The notes below the pieces were generated by a model that was not told where the DNA came from, made no database searches, and saw nothing but the letters and a program-made list of their open reading frames with translations. Below, piece by piece: positions 1-8,285 of a stretch of DNA of 36,663 nucleotides; the first letter of the stretch is position 1, and each line of letters starts with the position of its first letter. A program made the translations under genes and the position numbers. Source of the DNA: Prolixibacteraceae bacterium. GTDB taxonomy: Bacteria; Bacteroidota; Bacteroidia; Bacteroidales; Prolixibacteraceae. The stretch spans positions 281-36,943 of the forward strand of contig DMSQ01000074.1 of NCBI GenBank assembly GCA_003457135.1, given 5' to 3'.

Positions 1-8
1 TTTTCCGA

Positions 9-53
9 AATTCCAAAAAATATCTAATGTATTTTCGTGAGCTTTTTGGAATT
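9..53. repeat. Inverted repeat at window edge
   Basis: Bases 9-19 (AATTCCAAAAA) are the exact reverse complement of bases 43-53, giving an 11-bp stem with a 23-base loop. No T-run follows, so it is a weak terminator candidate for a gene left of the window, or an operator. The rest of bases 1-178 is AT-rich and I see no gene or clear promoter in it. Confidence 0.4.
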
Positions 54-178
54 CAGAATACCAGCCTGTTAAACAACAAAAAACCAGTTTTCTTTTCATC
101 CTTTTGAAGGCAATTTCAGTTTTCAATAAATAAGATTAAATTCACAGTCAATTATACACCCCTATTTTATTCAACAAA

Positions 179-3100
179 ATGAAAGGAATGGGTATCCCGA
201 CACTGAATGTTATTCTATTCCTGCTTTATTTGACCCAAACTGATGATGGGTTTTCGCAGCAACCTGATTTAAAGTTTAGCACTTTAAATGTCCTGTCCGG
301 CATCTCAAACAGCAAGACCACTGCGATTATCGAAGACTCAATCGGATATCTTTGGATTGGAACCACAGATGGCTTATTCCGGTTTGACGGACAAAATGTT
401 TTTCCCTATTTTCAGGATGTAAACGATCCTAATTCGTTACCTTCAAGCGGAATTACTAAATTAATTCTCGATAATGAAGATAATCTTTGGATATGCACTT
501 TCTCAGGAATTTGCATGTACAACCGTAAATTTGATAATTTCATAAAACTTCCGGATCAATCTGATATAAATGGATTTGCAAACAAGCACATTCCTACAAT
601 TGCTTTTGACAAATGCGGTCAACTTTTTGTTGTTTTTGAAAAAACGATTTACAAATACAAGCAAGCCGAAAATCATTTTTCAAAATTACTGGAACTTGAT
701 CATGGCAAAATCAATGATTTGATTTTCGATGAACAGAATAATATGTGGATAGCGGCTTCGATGAGCGGAGGATTGTTCTGTTTTGATCAGGTGAAAAAAC
801 AAATTACTCCTTACCTGCACAACCCCAACAACAATCAATCCATATCAATTAACGAAATAAATGACATTGCCCTATCTGGTGAAACACTTTGGATTGCTAC
901 CCTTGGAGGAGGTATTGATGCTTATAACCTGAATAACAAAACGTTTAAACACTATACTTCATCAAATAATTTAGAAAACTTCGCAAATTCCATTTTCATA
1001 AGCAGGAAAAAGGAGGTCTGGATTTGCACTTTTGCGAGCTTAAAGTTATTCAATCCGGCTGGCGACAACTTTTATAATTATTTCAATACAGCTAATAATC
1101 CTTACTCGGTTGGGAAAGCTTTAATTGATTTCTATGAAGACCGTTCGGGAAATTACTGGACCATTCAGTCTATTGGCGAGATTAGAGTAGCCCGGAACAA
1201 CATCAAATTCAGCCATATTGCGCCCAATCCATGGGCTTTTTGGAGAACTTCAGAAAAAATCATAACCGCGCTTACCTACGATGGGGCCGGACGTTTATGG
1301 ATCGGCAATTATCACAATGGCATTGATATATTTTGTTGGCAGGAACAACGAACTATCAGGTTAATGCCTGATGTTAACGACCCGAATAGTATTTCTGAAG
1401 GAACCATACATTCCATTTTTTGCGATTCGAAAAAACAAGTTTGGGTGGGAAGTTCTTTAGGAGGCCTGCAAAAATTTGACGAAAAAGATAACAACTTTGA
1501 ATCTTTTCACAACAATCCTAACGATACACTTTCAATTGCCGGAAATGATGTCCGGTCAATTTCTGAAGATGCTGAAGGAAACCTCTGGTTGGTCATTTAT
1601 GGAAAAGGCATTGATCGATATGATACTAATAATAAAACCTTCCATCATTTTAACAGAAAAAACAATCACCTAAGTAATGATTACGCGTTTCAGGTACTTA
1701 ACGACTTCAGGGATAACTTATGGGTTGCTACGAGTTGGGGACTTAGTTTTTTGCGCAAAGGGGAACACATTTTCAAAAATTTTTATTACCGGAAAAATGA
1801 TACAACCACAATCGGCAGTGATGAAACACGTACGGTTTACGAAGACAGCCTTCATAACATCTGGATTGGGACCAGCAACGGCCTGAACAAATTTAATTAT
1901 GAATCCCAAACATTTTCACGCTATTCATCCGGATTAAAAAACAAGCATGTTGGCAGTATTATAAGCGATAAGAAAAATGACATTTGGGTAGGTACCTATT
2001 CCGGTATTTCAAAATTCGATCCAGCCACGTTGAAGTTTACCAATTATAACCAGAACTATGGGCTTCTTTCGACACAATTCATTGAACGGTCATGCTGCAA
2101 AGACAATCATAATGAATTGTTTTTCGGAGGTTCAGAAGGTATTGATCTGTTTAACCCGGATAGCCTGAAATCAGAAACCAGGAAACCAAATGTAGTTTTA
2201 ACTGATTTCATGCTTTTCAACAAGAGTTATACCTATAAGGACGACAGCAGCAAAATTAACCGGCATATCAGTTATGCCAAAAAGATTGTTTTGGACTATT
2301 ACGAAAACTCCATTGCATTTCGCTACCAGGTAATTAACCTTACTGAAGCAGCGAAAATTAATTACATGTACAAAATGGATGGTTTCGATCGCGATTGGAT
2401 TTATGAAAGTGAGATTAGAGAAGCAAATTATACTAATTTGAGTCCCGGAAAGTATTCATTCAGGGTAAAAGCTAAATTTGAGAATGGCGATTGGAGCGAA
2501 AAAGATACTTCGATCGAATTAATCATCATTCCTGCCTGGTGGATGACAACCTGGTTTAAAATCCTGATGGGATTGATAGTTCTGGCTTCAGCATTTGCAT
2601 TTGTTTATTATAGAATTAAACAATTACGCCGTCAGAAGGAAGAACTGGAGATCTTAGTTGCTGAGCGAACCAACGAAATTCAAAGCAAAAATGAACTGCT
2701 AAATAATTTAAACTCGACCAAAGATAAGCTTTTTTCAATTATTTCACACGATCTCCGTAGTCCATTCAATACAATTCTGGGATTTCACCGCTTGCTTGCC
2801 AGAAATTATGAAGAATATTCGGACCCTGAACGCAAAAGAATGATCCAACAAGTTCAATCGGCATCCAATAAGGTATATGTTCTTATCGAGAACCTGCTCG
2901 ACTGGGCCAGAATTCAGACTGGCAGCATTCATTACAGGCCTGTCCGGTTTGACCTGAGCGAAATGATAATCAAAGAATATACTTTTTACCAATCCATCGC
3001 CGAAATAAAAGGAATCAGTTTTGAACATCAGGTTCCTGAGGGGCTGATTGCTTATGCTGATATTGATCTGTTGAAAACTATCCTCCGGAATTTAATAAAT

Positions 3101-3400
3101 AACGCGATCAAGTTTACGTCAGGCGAAGGAACCATTCTTGTTGAGGCCAGAATAAAAGACCAATTCATTAATATCTCGGTAACAGACTCAGGAACCGGAA
3201 TGACCAAAAACCAGGTTGAAGCCTTGTTCATCCTTGAAAAGAACGACACAAAAAATGTCACAAGTGGAGAAAAAGGAACTGGATTAGGACTTATTTTGTG
3301 CAAAGAATTTGTTGAGAAAAATGGCGGCTCAATGATGGTCGAAAGTCATCATGGAAAAGGGAGCAAATTCAGTTTCACCGTTCCAGTTGCAAATCCCTGA
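179..3400 (+). CDS. Two-component sensor histidine kinase with beta-propeller sensor (no receiver domain)
   Basis: The protein has 1073 residues. After an N-terminal signal sequence, about 680 residues carry repeated propeller blades of the Reg_prop type (motifs such as LWIGTTDGLFRF and IWIGTSNGLNKF). A Y_Y_Y domain follows at about 710-777, then one membrane helix at about 793-811, a coiled linker, the HisKA dimerisation helix with the phospho-acceptor His at about 857 (SHDLRSP), and a HATPase_c domain (N box LINNAIKF near 975, G boxes DSGTGM near 1003 and GTGLGL). This is the sensor layout of Bacteroidota hybrid two-component systems that sense glycan breakdown products in the periplasm. 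Those usually continue into a receiver and an AraC-type DNA-binding domain, but this one stops after the ATPase domain with a normal stop codon. No response regulator lies nearby, so the partner must be elsewhere. The ligand is unknown. Confidence 0.9.
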   Translation: MKGMGIPTLNVILFLLYLTQTDDGFSQQPDLKFSTLNVLSGISNSKTTAIIEDSIGYLWIGTTDGLFRFDGQNVFPYFQDVNDPNSLPSSGITKLILDNEDNLWICTFSGICMYNRKFDNFIKLPDQSDINGFANKHIPTIAFDKCGQLFVVFEKTIYKYKQAENHFSKLLELDHGKINDLIFDEQNNMWIAASMSGGLFCFDQVKKQITPYLHNPNNNQSISINEINDIALSGETLWIATLGGGIDAYNLNNKTFKHYTSSNNLENFANSIFISRKKEVWICTFASLKLFNPAGDNFYNYFNTANNPYSVGKALIDFYEDRSGNYWTIQSIGEIRVARNNIKFSHIAPNPWAFWRTSEKIITALTYDGAGRLWIGNYHNGIDIFCWQEQRTIRLMPDVNDPNSISEGTIHSIFCDSKKQVWVGSSLGGLQKFDEKDNNFESFHNNPNDTLSIAGNDVRSISEDAEGNLWLVIYGKGIDRYDTNNKTFHHFNRKNNHLSNDYAFQVLNDFRDNLWVATSWGLSFLRKGEHIFKNFYYRKNDTTTIGSDETRTVYEDSLHNIWIGTSNGLNKFNYESQTFSRYSSGLKNKHVGSIISDKKNDIWVGTYSGISKFDPATLKFTNYNQNYGLLSTQFIERSCCKDNHNELFFGGSEGIDLFNPDSLKSETRKPNVVLTDFMLFNKSYTYKDDSSKINRHISYAKKIVLDYYENSIAFRYQVINLTEAAKINYMYKMDGFDRDWIYESEIREANYTNLSPGKYSFRVKAKFENGDWSEKDTSIELIIIPAWWMTTWFKILMGLIVLASAFAFVYYRIKQLRRQKEELEILVAERTNEIQSKNELLNNLNSTKDKLFSIISHDLRSPFNTILGFHRLLARNYEEYSDPERKRMIQQVQSASNKVYVLIENLLDWARIQTGSIHYRPVRFDLSEMIIKEYTFYQSIAEIKGISFEHQVPEGLIAYADIDLLKTILRNLINNAIKFTSGEGTILVEARIKDQFINISVTDSGTGMTKNQVEALFILEKNDTKNVTSGEKGTGLGLILCKEFVEKNGGSMMVESHHGKGSKFSFTVPVANP

Positions 3401-3436
3401 CAAGTTCATTAATTACTGATGATGATTAAATTCTGA

Positions 3437-3444
3437 TATTTTTG
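3437..3444 (+). promoter_or_regulatory. Bacteroidota -7 box
   Basis: TATTTTTG matches TAnnTTTG exactly and sits 20 bases upstream of the ATG at 3465. No clear -33 TTG is visible. It suggests the DUF4056-like gene has its own promoter despite lying 64 bases behind the kinase gene. Confidence 0.5.
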
Positions 3445-3464
3445 TTTAAAATTCATCCAGTTGA

Positions 3465-4511
3465 ATGACAACTTTCAAAACATTAATAATTATCGCTTTG
3501 TGTTCGTCCTTATCGAACCTATATGGGATAGCTCCTGTATTTCCGGCCAATAAACCCGATACAAAACCACATCGGATCATCCGTACCTGCTGTTCGTTTG
3601 GCACCGAAATGCAAATGATTGCCATTCCCGGAATAAAACTGACCGATATTACAAGTCTCGAAAAAATTGGGAATCATCATTATCTGGGCGACCAGAGTGA
3701 AGAAAACGGAATTGTTTATACGCGCCGGGGTGGATTTATTGACATGGGGCACCTACGCGACCAGGCTGACTGGACAGCCTATCTTTTCAAACAACTTACC
3801 GAAAACAAACCGGCAGGGCATCTTGATTTGGTATTGGGCCACGAAGGAGGTGAGAAGACTTTGAGTGTTACGATTCCAACCAGCCTGACAGATAATGACC
3901 TCGTGTTGCTGGCCGGGAAAATTACTTATGATCTTTCGGTCTGGCACGAAATTGCAACCTGGTTTGGCGCATCGTTCATTCCTTTTGTGCCTGAACGTTA
4001 TTCCAGTTTTTCGATTGAAGACGCTTTTTCCAATTTGTTGGGAGTTACCATCGGAATTAAAGCTTTACAAAGTGAATTGCCCTACGAAGAAGCTGTAACG
4101 AAAATTATTGATGAAACCCTGAAAGATATGGATGTGGTAACCAATGAGGCCGAAACCTATCTGGCAATGGAATCTGTCAGGGATATCTGGTGGACCCGTG
4201 AGCGAAAGCTCCCAAGCAGCCGTGTATTGTTACAACGGCAACTTCAGGTTTATCCATGCCTGCAGCCCTGGTTGGTTCCCGGCTGGTCAAGTATTAATCA
4301 GGAACCTATTGAATTAAAAGTTCCTGAGTTTGCTTCAAACAGAGAAAAGCTTAACGATTATTATCAACTCGATTTCAGGTTGAACTACAAATTTCCTTTC
4401 CGAAAGATGTTTCCTGAACGAAAAGACAGAAACATTACCCAAAACGATTTCGAGCGGTTACTGACTGAGGTTGCTTCCGAACTGAACAAAAAAGAAAGTA
4501 ATTTCCGCTAA
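3465..4511 (+). CDS. Secreted DUF4056-like protein of unknown function
   Basis: The protein has 348 residues and begins with a hydrophobic signal sequence (about residues 1-22), so it is probably periplasmic or exported. A conserved-looking block follows: RTCCSFG near residue 40, then a segment with RRGGFIDMGHLRDQADW near residues 88-104, rich in His, Asp and Arg and possibly metal-binding or catalytic. I recognise the pattern as that of DUF4056 proteins from memory; no function is established. The rest is mixed alpha/beta without repeats. It has its own probable promoter, follows the sensor kinase on the same strand, and is convergent with the glycosyltransferase 16 bases downstream. A role in envelope or glycan metabolism is a guess from context. 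Confidence 0.75.
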   Translation: MTTFKTLIIIALCSSLSNLYGIAPVFPANKPDTKPHRIIRTCCSFGTEMQMIAIPGIKLTDITSLEKIGNHHYLGDQSEENGIVYTRRGGFIDMGHLRDQADWTAYLFKQLTENKPAGHLDLVLGHEGGEKTLSVTIPTSLTDNDLVLLAGKITYDLSVWHEIATWFGASFIPFVPERYSSFSIEDAFSNLLGVTIGIKALQSELPYEEAVTKIIDETLKDMDVVTNEAETYLAMESVRDIWWTRERKLPSSRVLLQRQLQVYPCLQPWLVPGWSSINQEPIELKVPEFASNREKLNDYYQLDFRLNYKFPFRKMFPERKDRNITQNDFERLLTEVASELNKKESNFR

Positions 4512-4527
4512 TCCAATAGTTTTTGTC

Positions 4528-6000
4528 TTACCAGGCTTTGTCAGGATCAACCCGTTTGTTCCTCTGAATGCGTGATTGAAGTTCAAAAGTACGGATACGG
4601 TCTTTGTACAAATTGTGAACATTTTGTTTGGCTACATCAAGCGAAGCGTCGGTGTTATCATCCCAGCGCCGGCAAAGATAAATTGGTTGGTAAATTCGTC
4701 CGATCTTGTATTTTCCTGAAATAGCCAAACCTAGGGCATAATCTTCACCATAACTAACATTCGGTACCCTGATTTCACGAATTACCGGAGTATAAAATGC
4801 CCGCGGAGCCCCAAGACCATTGATGCGCAAGGCGTTGTTGGGGCCATTTTCGTCGGTCCATTCGCGGTGATCAATCACACCCGGCGGTATTTCCTGCAGA
4901 TTAAAATTGGTCATCCGGTAACTGCCAATCACCATCGCACAATTTTCTTCATAAAACTTATCAACGATAATCTGAAGTGTATTTTCATCGGAATACAAAT
5001 CGTCGCTATCCAGTTGAACAGCAAACTTTCCGCAGTCAGGATGAAAAACAGCCTCATTCCAGCAGCCACCAATCCCCAGGTCTTTTCGCTCAGGAATAAT
5101 GTGAATCAGTTTGCCCCATGAAGCATATTCTTTTAAAACTTCGGTTGTTCCGTCAGTTGAGTAATTGTCAACAACAATCAGGTTAAAATTAAAAGTTGTT
5201 TTTTGAATCAGTACCGACACAATCGCATCGCGAATGGTTTTTTCCCGGTTTCGGACAGGGATTATCACCGACGCTTCAACTTTGAATGGTTCGGTCAGTA
5301 CGGTTTCAGGAAAAGGCTCTAAAAGCAAGGCGCCTATATCGCGCAGGTGAGCCGTGCAAACCTGTTCCATCTCCACTTGTCGCTCGCGTGCCGAAGCTTT
5401 CACATAATCAAACTGTTTTTCTCCTGAAGTTCGGGTATCGGTTTCAGTCTTGGTAAATAAATATTCGGGAATATGTACCAATTCGCCCATCCTGCTGGCC
5501 CTAAGCCTGAGCGCATAACAACCTGCATATTTCAGCATTTCATAATATTCGTACCTGAAGGCTTTTAAAACTTCGGCCCGGTAAAAGCGTACCGGCCCGA
5601 AATTAAAATCATCGCGTAAACTGCCCATCTGATAATCAATCACCGGATGCGGAGAAAGCGCTCCGTCTTTGATCTCGAAATAGTCAGCGTAAACCATTGG
5701 GGCGTCTGTATTTTCAGCAACCTGAACAAGCCGCTCTATGGCGCCCTGGCCCGGTTCAATCATCGAATCGCCAAGCGCCAGTAAGGCATAATCGGAACGG
5801 ACCAATTTTGCTATCTGCCTGATGGTTGAACAGGAAGCATACTCTTCTACCAGTATTTGTTCGCAATTTTCAAGATTAAGTGATTTTTTGGTCAGCACAT
5901 AAACCTGGCGAATAAGCGCAGATTCGTTGAACTGATTGACCAGTTTTTGGCTGGCCTTTTCATCGCCAATGACAAAAAAACAATCAACTTTTCCTTTCAT
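4528..6000 (-). CDS. Family 2 glycosyltransferase with an extra N-terminal domain
   Basis: The protein has 490 residues. A GT-A (family 2) core starts near residue 245 with SVIIPVRNREKTIRDAI, continues with VVDNYSTDGT, and carries the metal and nucleotide-sugar binding motif QLDSDDLY near residue 330. A later RRWDD is typical of the acceptor side. No membrane helices are visible, so it is probably cytoplasmic and may add sugars to a surface polysaccharide or lipid; donor and acceptor cannot be read from sequence. The first 240 residues are not part of the standard core. They contain ALLALGDSMIEPG and MVYADYFEIKDG, which resemble the DxD region of a second GT-A fold with altered residues, so the protein may be a tandem glycosyltransferase with a degenerate first half. 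It stands alone on the minus strand. Confidence 0.88.
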   Translation of the reverse strand: MKGKVDCFFVIGDEKASQKLVNQFNESALIRQVYVLTKKSLNLENCEQILVEEYASCSTIRQIAKLVRSDYALLALGDSMIEPGQGAIERLVQVAENTDAPMVYADYFEIKDGALSPHPVIDYQMGSLRDDFNFGPVRFYRAEVLKAFRYEYYEMLKYAGCYALRLRASRMGELVHIPEYLFTKTETDTRTSGEKQFDYVKASARERQVEMEQVCTAHLRDIGALLLEPFPETVLTEPFKVEASVIIPVRNREKTIRDAIVSVLIQKTTFNFNLIVVDNYSTDGTTEVLKEYASWGKLIHIIPERKDLGIGGCWNEAVFHPDCGKFAVQLDSDDLYSDENTLQIIVDKFYEENCAMVIGSYRMTNFNLQEIPPGVIDHREWTDENGPNNALRINGLGAPRAFYTPVIREIRVPNVSYGEDYALGLAISGKYKIGRIYQPIYLCRRWDDNTDASLDVAKQNVHNLYKDRIRTFELQSRIQRNKRVDPDKAW

Positions 6001-6259
6001 AACTGGGCTTTTAGAGTATAATCAATTTTCGCGTTACTAATGTTTGCTTTCGGTATCAAGACAGTCAGGAGACAAAATCCGGATTTCGAATTATCTCTGT
6101 AATTTACGCGATTTTGGCTTAAAACAATGCTATTTTCTTAGTTAATTGTAAAAATATATTTTTTGAACTTATGCCATTTGTGAAGATTCCATTTTTTAAT
6201 ACCTTTACCGCGTTCAGAAAGCTGAACCTTTCATTCAGAAAATATTTTCAAAAATATAA

Positions 6260-6267
6260 TACACTTG
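6260..6267 (+). promoter_or_regulatory. Possible -7 box for a non-coding transcript
   Basis: TACACTTG differs from TAnnTTTG at one position. It would start a transcript at about 6273 that ends at the strong terminator at 6387-6412. No convincing -33 TTG is seen. Confidence 0.3.
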
Positions 6268-6272
6268 GCAAA

Positions 6273-6416
6273 CCAAAACACCACTTTAATGGTTACTTAG
6301 GTAGCTTCTACAAAGTTGGTTTCTTTGGTAAGCTCATGGTTTATTAGGTTTAGTTGGTTTAGGTTAGTTTCCCGTCGTAACGGGTGAAAAGGCTGTCAGA
6401 GGACAGCCTTTTCTAT
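6273..6416 (+). ncRNA. Candidate small RNA or leader RNA (about 140 nt)
   Basis: The 530-base gap at 6001-6530 holds no credible protein gene. Within it, a weak -7 box at 6260 precedes about 140 bases of G/T-rich sequence with repeated GGTTTAG-like units, a small hairpin (CCCGT-CGTA-ACGGG, 6371-6384) and then a strong intrinsic terminator. A second promoter lies beyond the terminator, at 6479, just ahead of tcdA, so the two would be separate transcripts. I do not recognise a known RNA family: it is not tRNA, SRP RNA or tmRNA. The 6001-6259 part is AT-rich and shows nothing further. Confidence 0.35.
6387..6412 (+). terminator. Strong intrinsic terminator hairpin
   Basis: AAAAGGCTGTC (6387-6397) pairs perfectly with GACAGCCTTTT (6402-6412) around the loop AGAG, an 11-bp stem ending in a T-run. 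The hairpin is near-symmetric, but no minus-strand gene ends here, so plus-strand function is more likely. Confidence 0.75.
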
Positions 6417-6478
6417 TTATCCAATTCCGGCATTTGCTCTCTGCTATGAACTGAGTGTGGTCAAACTCACTTTTTTAA

Positions 6479-6486
6479 TACATTTG
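6479..6486 (+). promoter_or_regulatory. Bacteroidota -7 box for tcdA
   Basis: TACATTTG is an exact match to TAnnTTTG, 44 bases before the tcdA start codon and downstream of the terminator at 6387-6412. No clear -33 element is visible. Confidence 0.55.
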
Positions 6487-6530
6487 CATCCTCATTTCAC
6501 AAATTAAAACATCTAAGAATTTTTAAACTA

Positions 6531-7331
6531 ATGGCAACTGAAAAAGGAATATTTCAACGTACCGAGTTGTTGTTTGGAACTGAGAAGATGAATGAAATTG
6601 CCGAAAAGCGAGTGATTATCTTTGGTATTGGCGGCGTTGGAAGCTGGTGCGCCGAAAGCCTGGTCCGCACCGGTATCAGGCATTTGACACTTGTTGATTC
6701 AGACTTGATTTGCATCACCAATATTAACCGGCAGTCGCAAGCCACTACACTAACTGTTGGTGAAGTTAAAACTGAAGCGCTTAAGAAACGATTACTCGAA
6801 ATAAATCCATCAGCCGACATACAGACCCTGCAAAGAATTTACGAGCCTGCAACTTCCTGCACGTTCGGGCTTGATTCGTACGATTATATCATTGATGCCA
6901 TTGACAGCCTGAGCAATAAAATAGACCTGATCCGCAAAGCCACGCGCACACGTGCCGTATTCTTTTCCTCGATGGGCGCATCGCTGAAACTTGACCCAAC
7001 CAAAATACGTGTTGCCGAATTCTGGAAAGTAAAAGGGTGCCCGTTGGGGCACATCGTACGGAAAAAAATACGCAAAGGCGATTTGCCGGCGAAGGAATTT
7101 TTATGTGTTTACAGCGAGGAACTGCTCGAAAACAAAGGTTCCGGCGCATCGTGCGGAACTGAAAAATGTTTGTGCCCGAAGTCAAAGAATGCTGCGGGCG
7201 ATCCGGATTTGGCCGATCACGAATGGTGCAGCCAAAAAGCAGTAATCAACGGAACTGTGGCACATATTACCGCTATTTATGGTTTTACCCTGGCAGGACT
7301 GGTTATTCAGGACATTTATAAACAAGGGTAA
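6531..7331 (+). CDS. tcdA: tRNA threonylcarbamoyladenosine dehydratase (ThiF/E1-like)
   Basis: The protein has 266 residues and is of E1-like adenylating type. It uses ATP to cyclise N6-threonylcarbamoyladenosine at tRNA position 37 to the cyclic form (ct6A) in the cytoplasm. The nucleotide-binding loop GIGGVG is at residues 32-37, with VDSDLICITNINRQ at about 55-68, as in E. coli TcdA/CsdL. The downstream block with AEFWKVKGCPLG and the Cys-rich loop SCGTEKCLCPKSK fits the family, and the length is normal. Its own promoter lies at 6479. The stop is 8 bases from the convergent TIM-barrel gene. Related ThiF or MoeB proteins are less likely because the C-terminal half is TcdA-like. Confidence 0.92.
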   Translation: MATEKGIFQRTELLFGTEKMNEIAEKRVIIFGIGGVGSWCAESLVRTGIRHLTLVDSDLICITNINRQSQATTLTVGEVKTEALKKRLLEINPSADIQTLQRIYEPATSCTFGLDSYDYIIDAIDSLSNKIDLIRKATRTRAVFFSSMGASLKLDPTKIRVAEFWKVKGCPLGHIVRKKIRKGDLPAKEFLCVYSEELLENKGSGASCGTEKCLCPKSKNAAGDPDLADHEWCSQKAVINGTVAHITAIYGFTLAGLVIQDIYKQG

Positions 7332-7339
7332 TGTAAAGC

Positions 7340-8275
7340 TCACATCTCAACACCCACCGCTTTTCCAACCGACCGGATATATGCTGCGGCCTGAAGGTAT
7401 TCTTCAGCAGTATTCAAATGCTCCATCATCAGCGGAATATCTTTCAGTTTGGCTAATTCCTTCAGAAATACCGGATAATCCAGATTTCCTTTACCGGCAA
7501 GGATTTCATCGAACTGTGGAACGGCATTATCTTCCCGAAGCGAAATATCTTTGGCGTGGCAACTACGGATTTGCGGCCCAAGTTTTTTGAAGCAACTGCG
7601 GATCATTTCGCCATTCCGGTAATAAATCTGCGGACTGGTAACCAGATTCATTGGATCGAGATGAACGCCAAATTGTTTCCGGTCAATGGCCTTGATTAGC
7701 CGGAGATAAGAATCGGCTGAGTCTGGATAGCTCCAGGGCATGGCTTCGAGTGTAAACCAGGTACGCACTGGCTTCACTGCATCAATAATCTTTTGCGTGG
7801 TTTCCACAATCAGGTCGAATGTGGCATCGGTCAGGTTATCCTTGTTTGGGCCGGCCCAGTGATTCGGGTTTCTCGAACCGCTCACATTCACACAACAACT
7901 GGCTCCAATCGCATCGGCCAGAACCAAAGAATCGATGCACTTTTGAATTGCTTTTTCTGCCTTTTCCTTGTCCGGATCAATCGGGTTGCTCCAGGCACCA
8001 ACTTCAGCAATAACCATATCATTCTTAGCTGCAATCTCTCTGTACGCCTTTATCAATTCAGAAGAAGCCCCAACTGAAACCGGACAATAAGCTGCCCGAT
8101 ATCCCAGTTTCCGGAGTGCAACAATCCATTCTTCCGGAGTACCAAATTTCTCAAATATTGGTCCCCCCAATCGAATTGGTGATGGATTACTTGTGTTTGC
8201 GGCCAATCCGGAGGGCATAACTGATAATGCGGCTAATCCGGAAGCTGATAATGATATAAAGTTTCGTCGTTTCAT
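7340..8275 (-). CDS. Tat-exported sugar phosphate isomerase/epimerase-like TIM-barrel protein
   Basis: The protein has 311 residues. The N-terminus MKRRNFISLSASG is a twin-arginine signal followed by a hydrophobic stretch ending near ANTS, so it is probably exported folded to the periplasm. The rest is an AP-endonuclease-2-type TIM barrel, with the metal-ligand set seen in xylose-isomerase-like enzymes: E177 (TLEAMPW), D207 (HLDPMN), H240 (SCHAKD) and E285 (MMEHLN). The substrate is unknown; a keto-sugar or inositol-type compound is usual. I chose the start at 8275 because a longer frame to 8302 would run into the upstream GH42 gene and bury the Tat motif. It lies 10 bases after the GH42 stop, so the two probably form an operon and may act on the same glycoside. 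Confidence 0.88.
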   Translation of the reverse strand: MKRRNFISLSASGLAALSVMPSGLAANTSNPSPIRLGGPIFEKFGTPEEWIVALRKLGYRAAYCPVSVGASSELIKAYREIAAKNDMVIAEVGAWSNPIDPDKEKAEKAIQKCIDSLVLADAIGASCCVNVSGSRNPNHWAGPNKDNLTDATFDLIVETTQKIIDAVKPVRTWFTLEAMPWSYPDSADSYLRLIKAIDRKQFGVHLDPMNLVTSPQIYYRNGEMIRSCFKKLGPQIRSCHAKDISLREDNAVPQFDEILAGKGNLDYPVFLKELAKLKDIPLMMEHLNTAEEYLQAAAYIRSVGKAVGVEM

Positions 8276-8285
8276 AATTTTAAGA

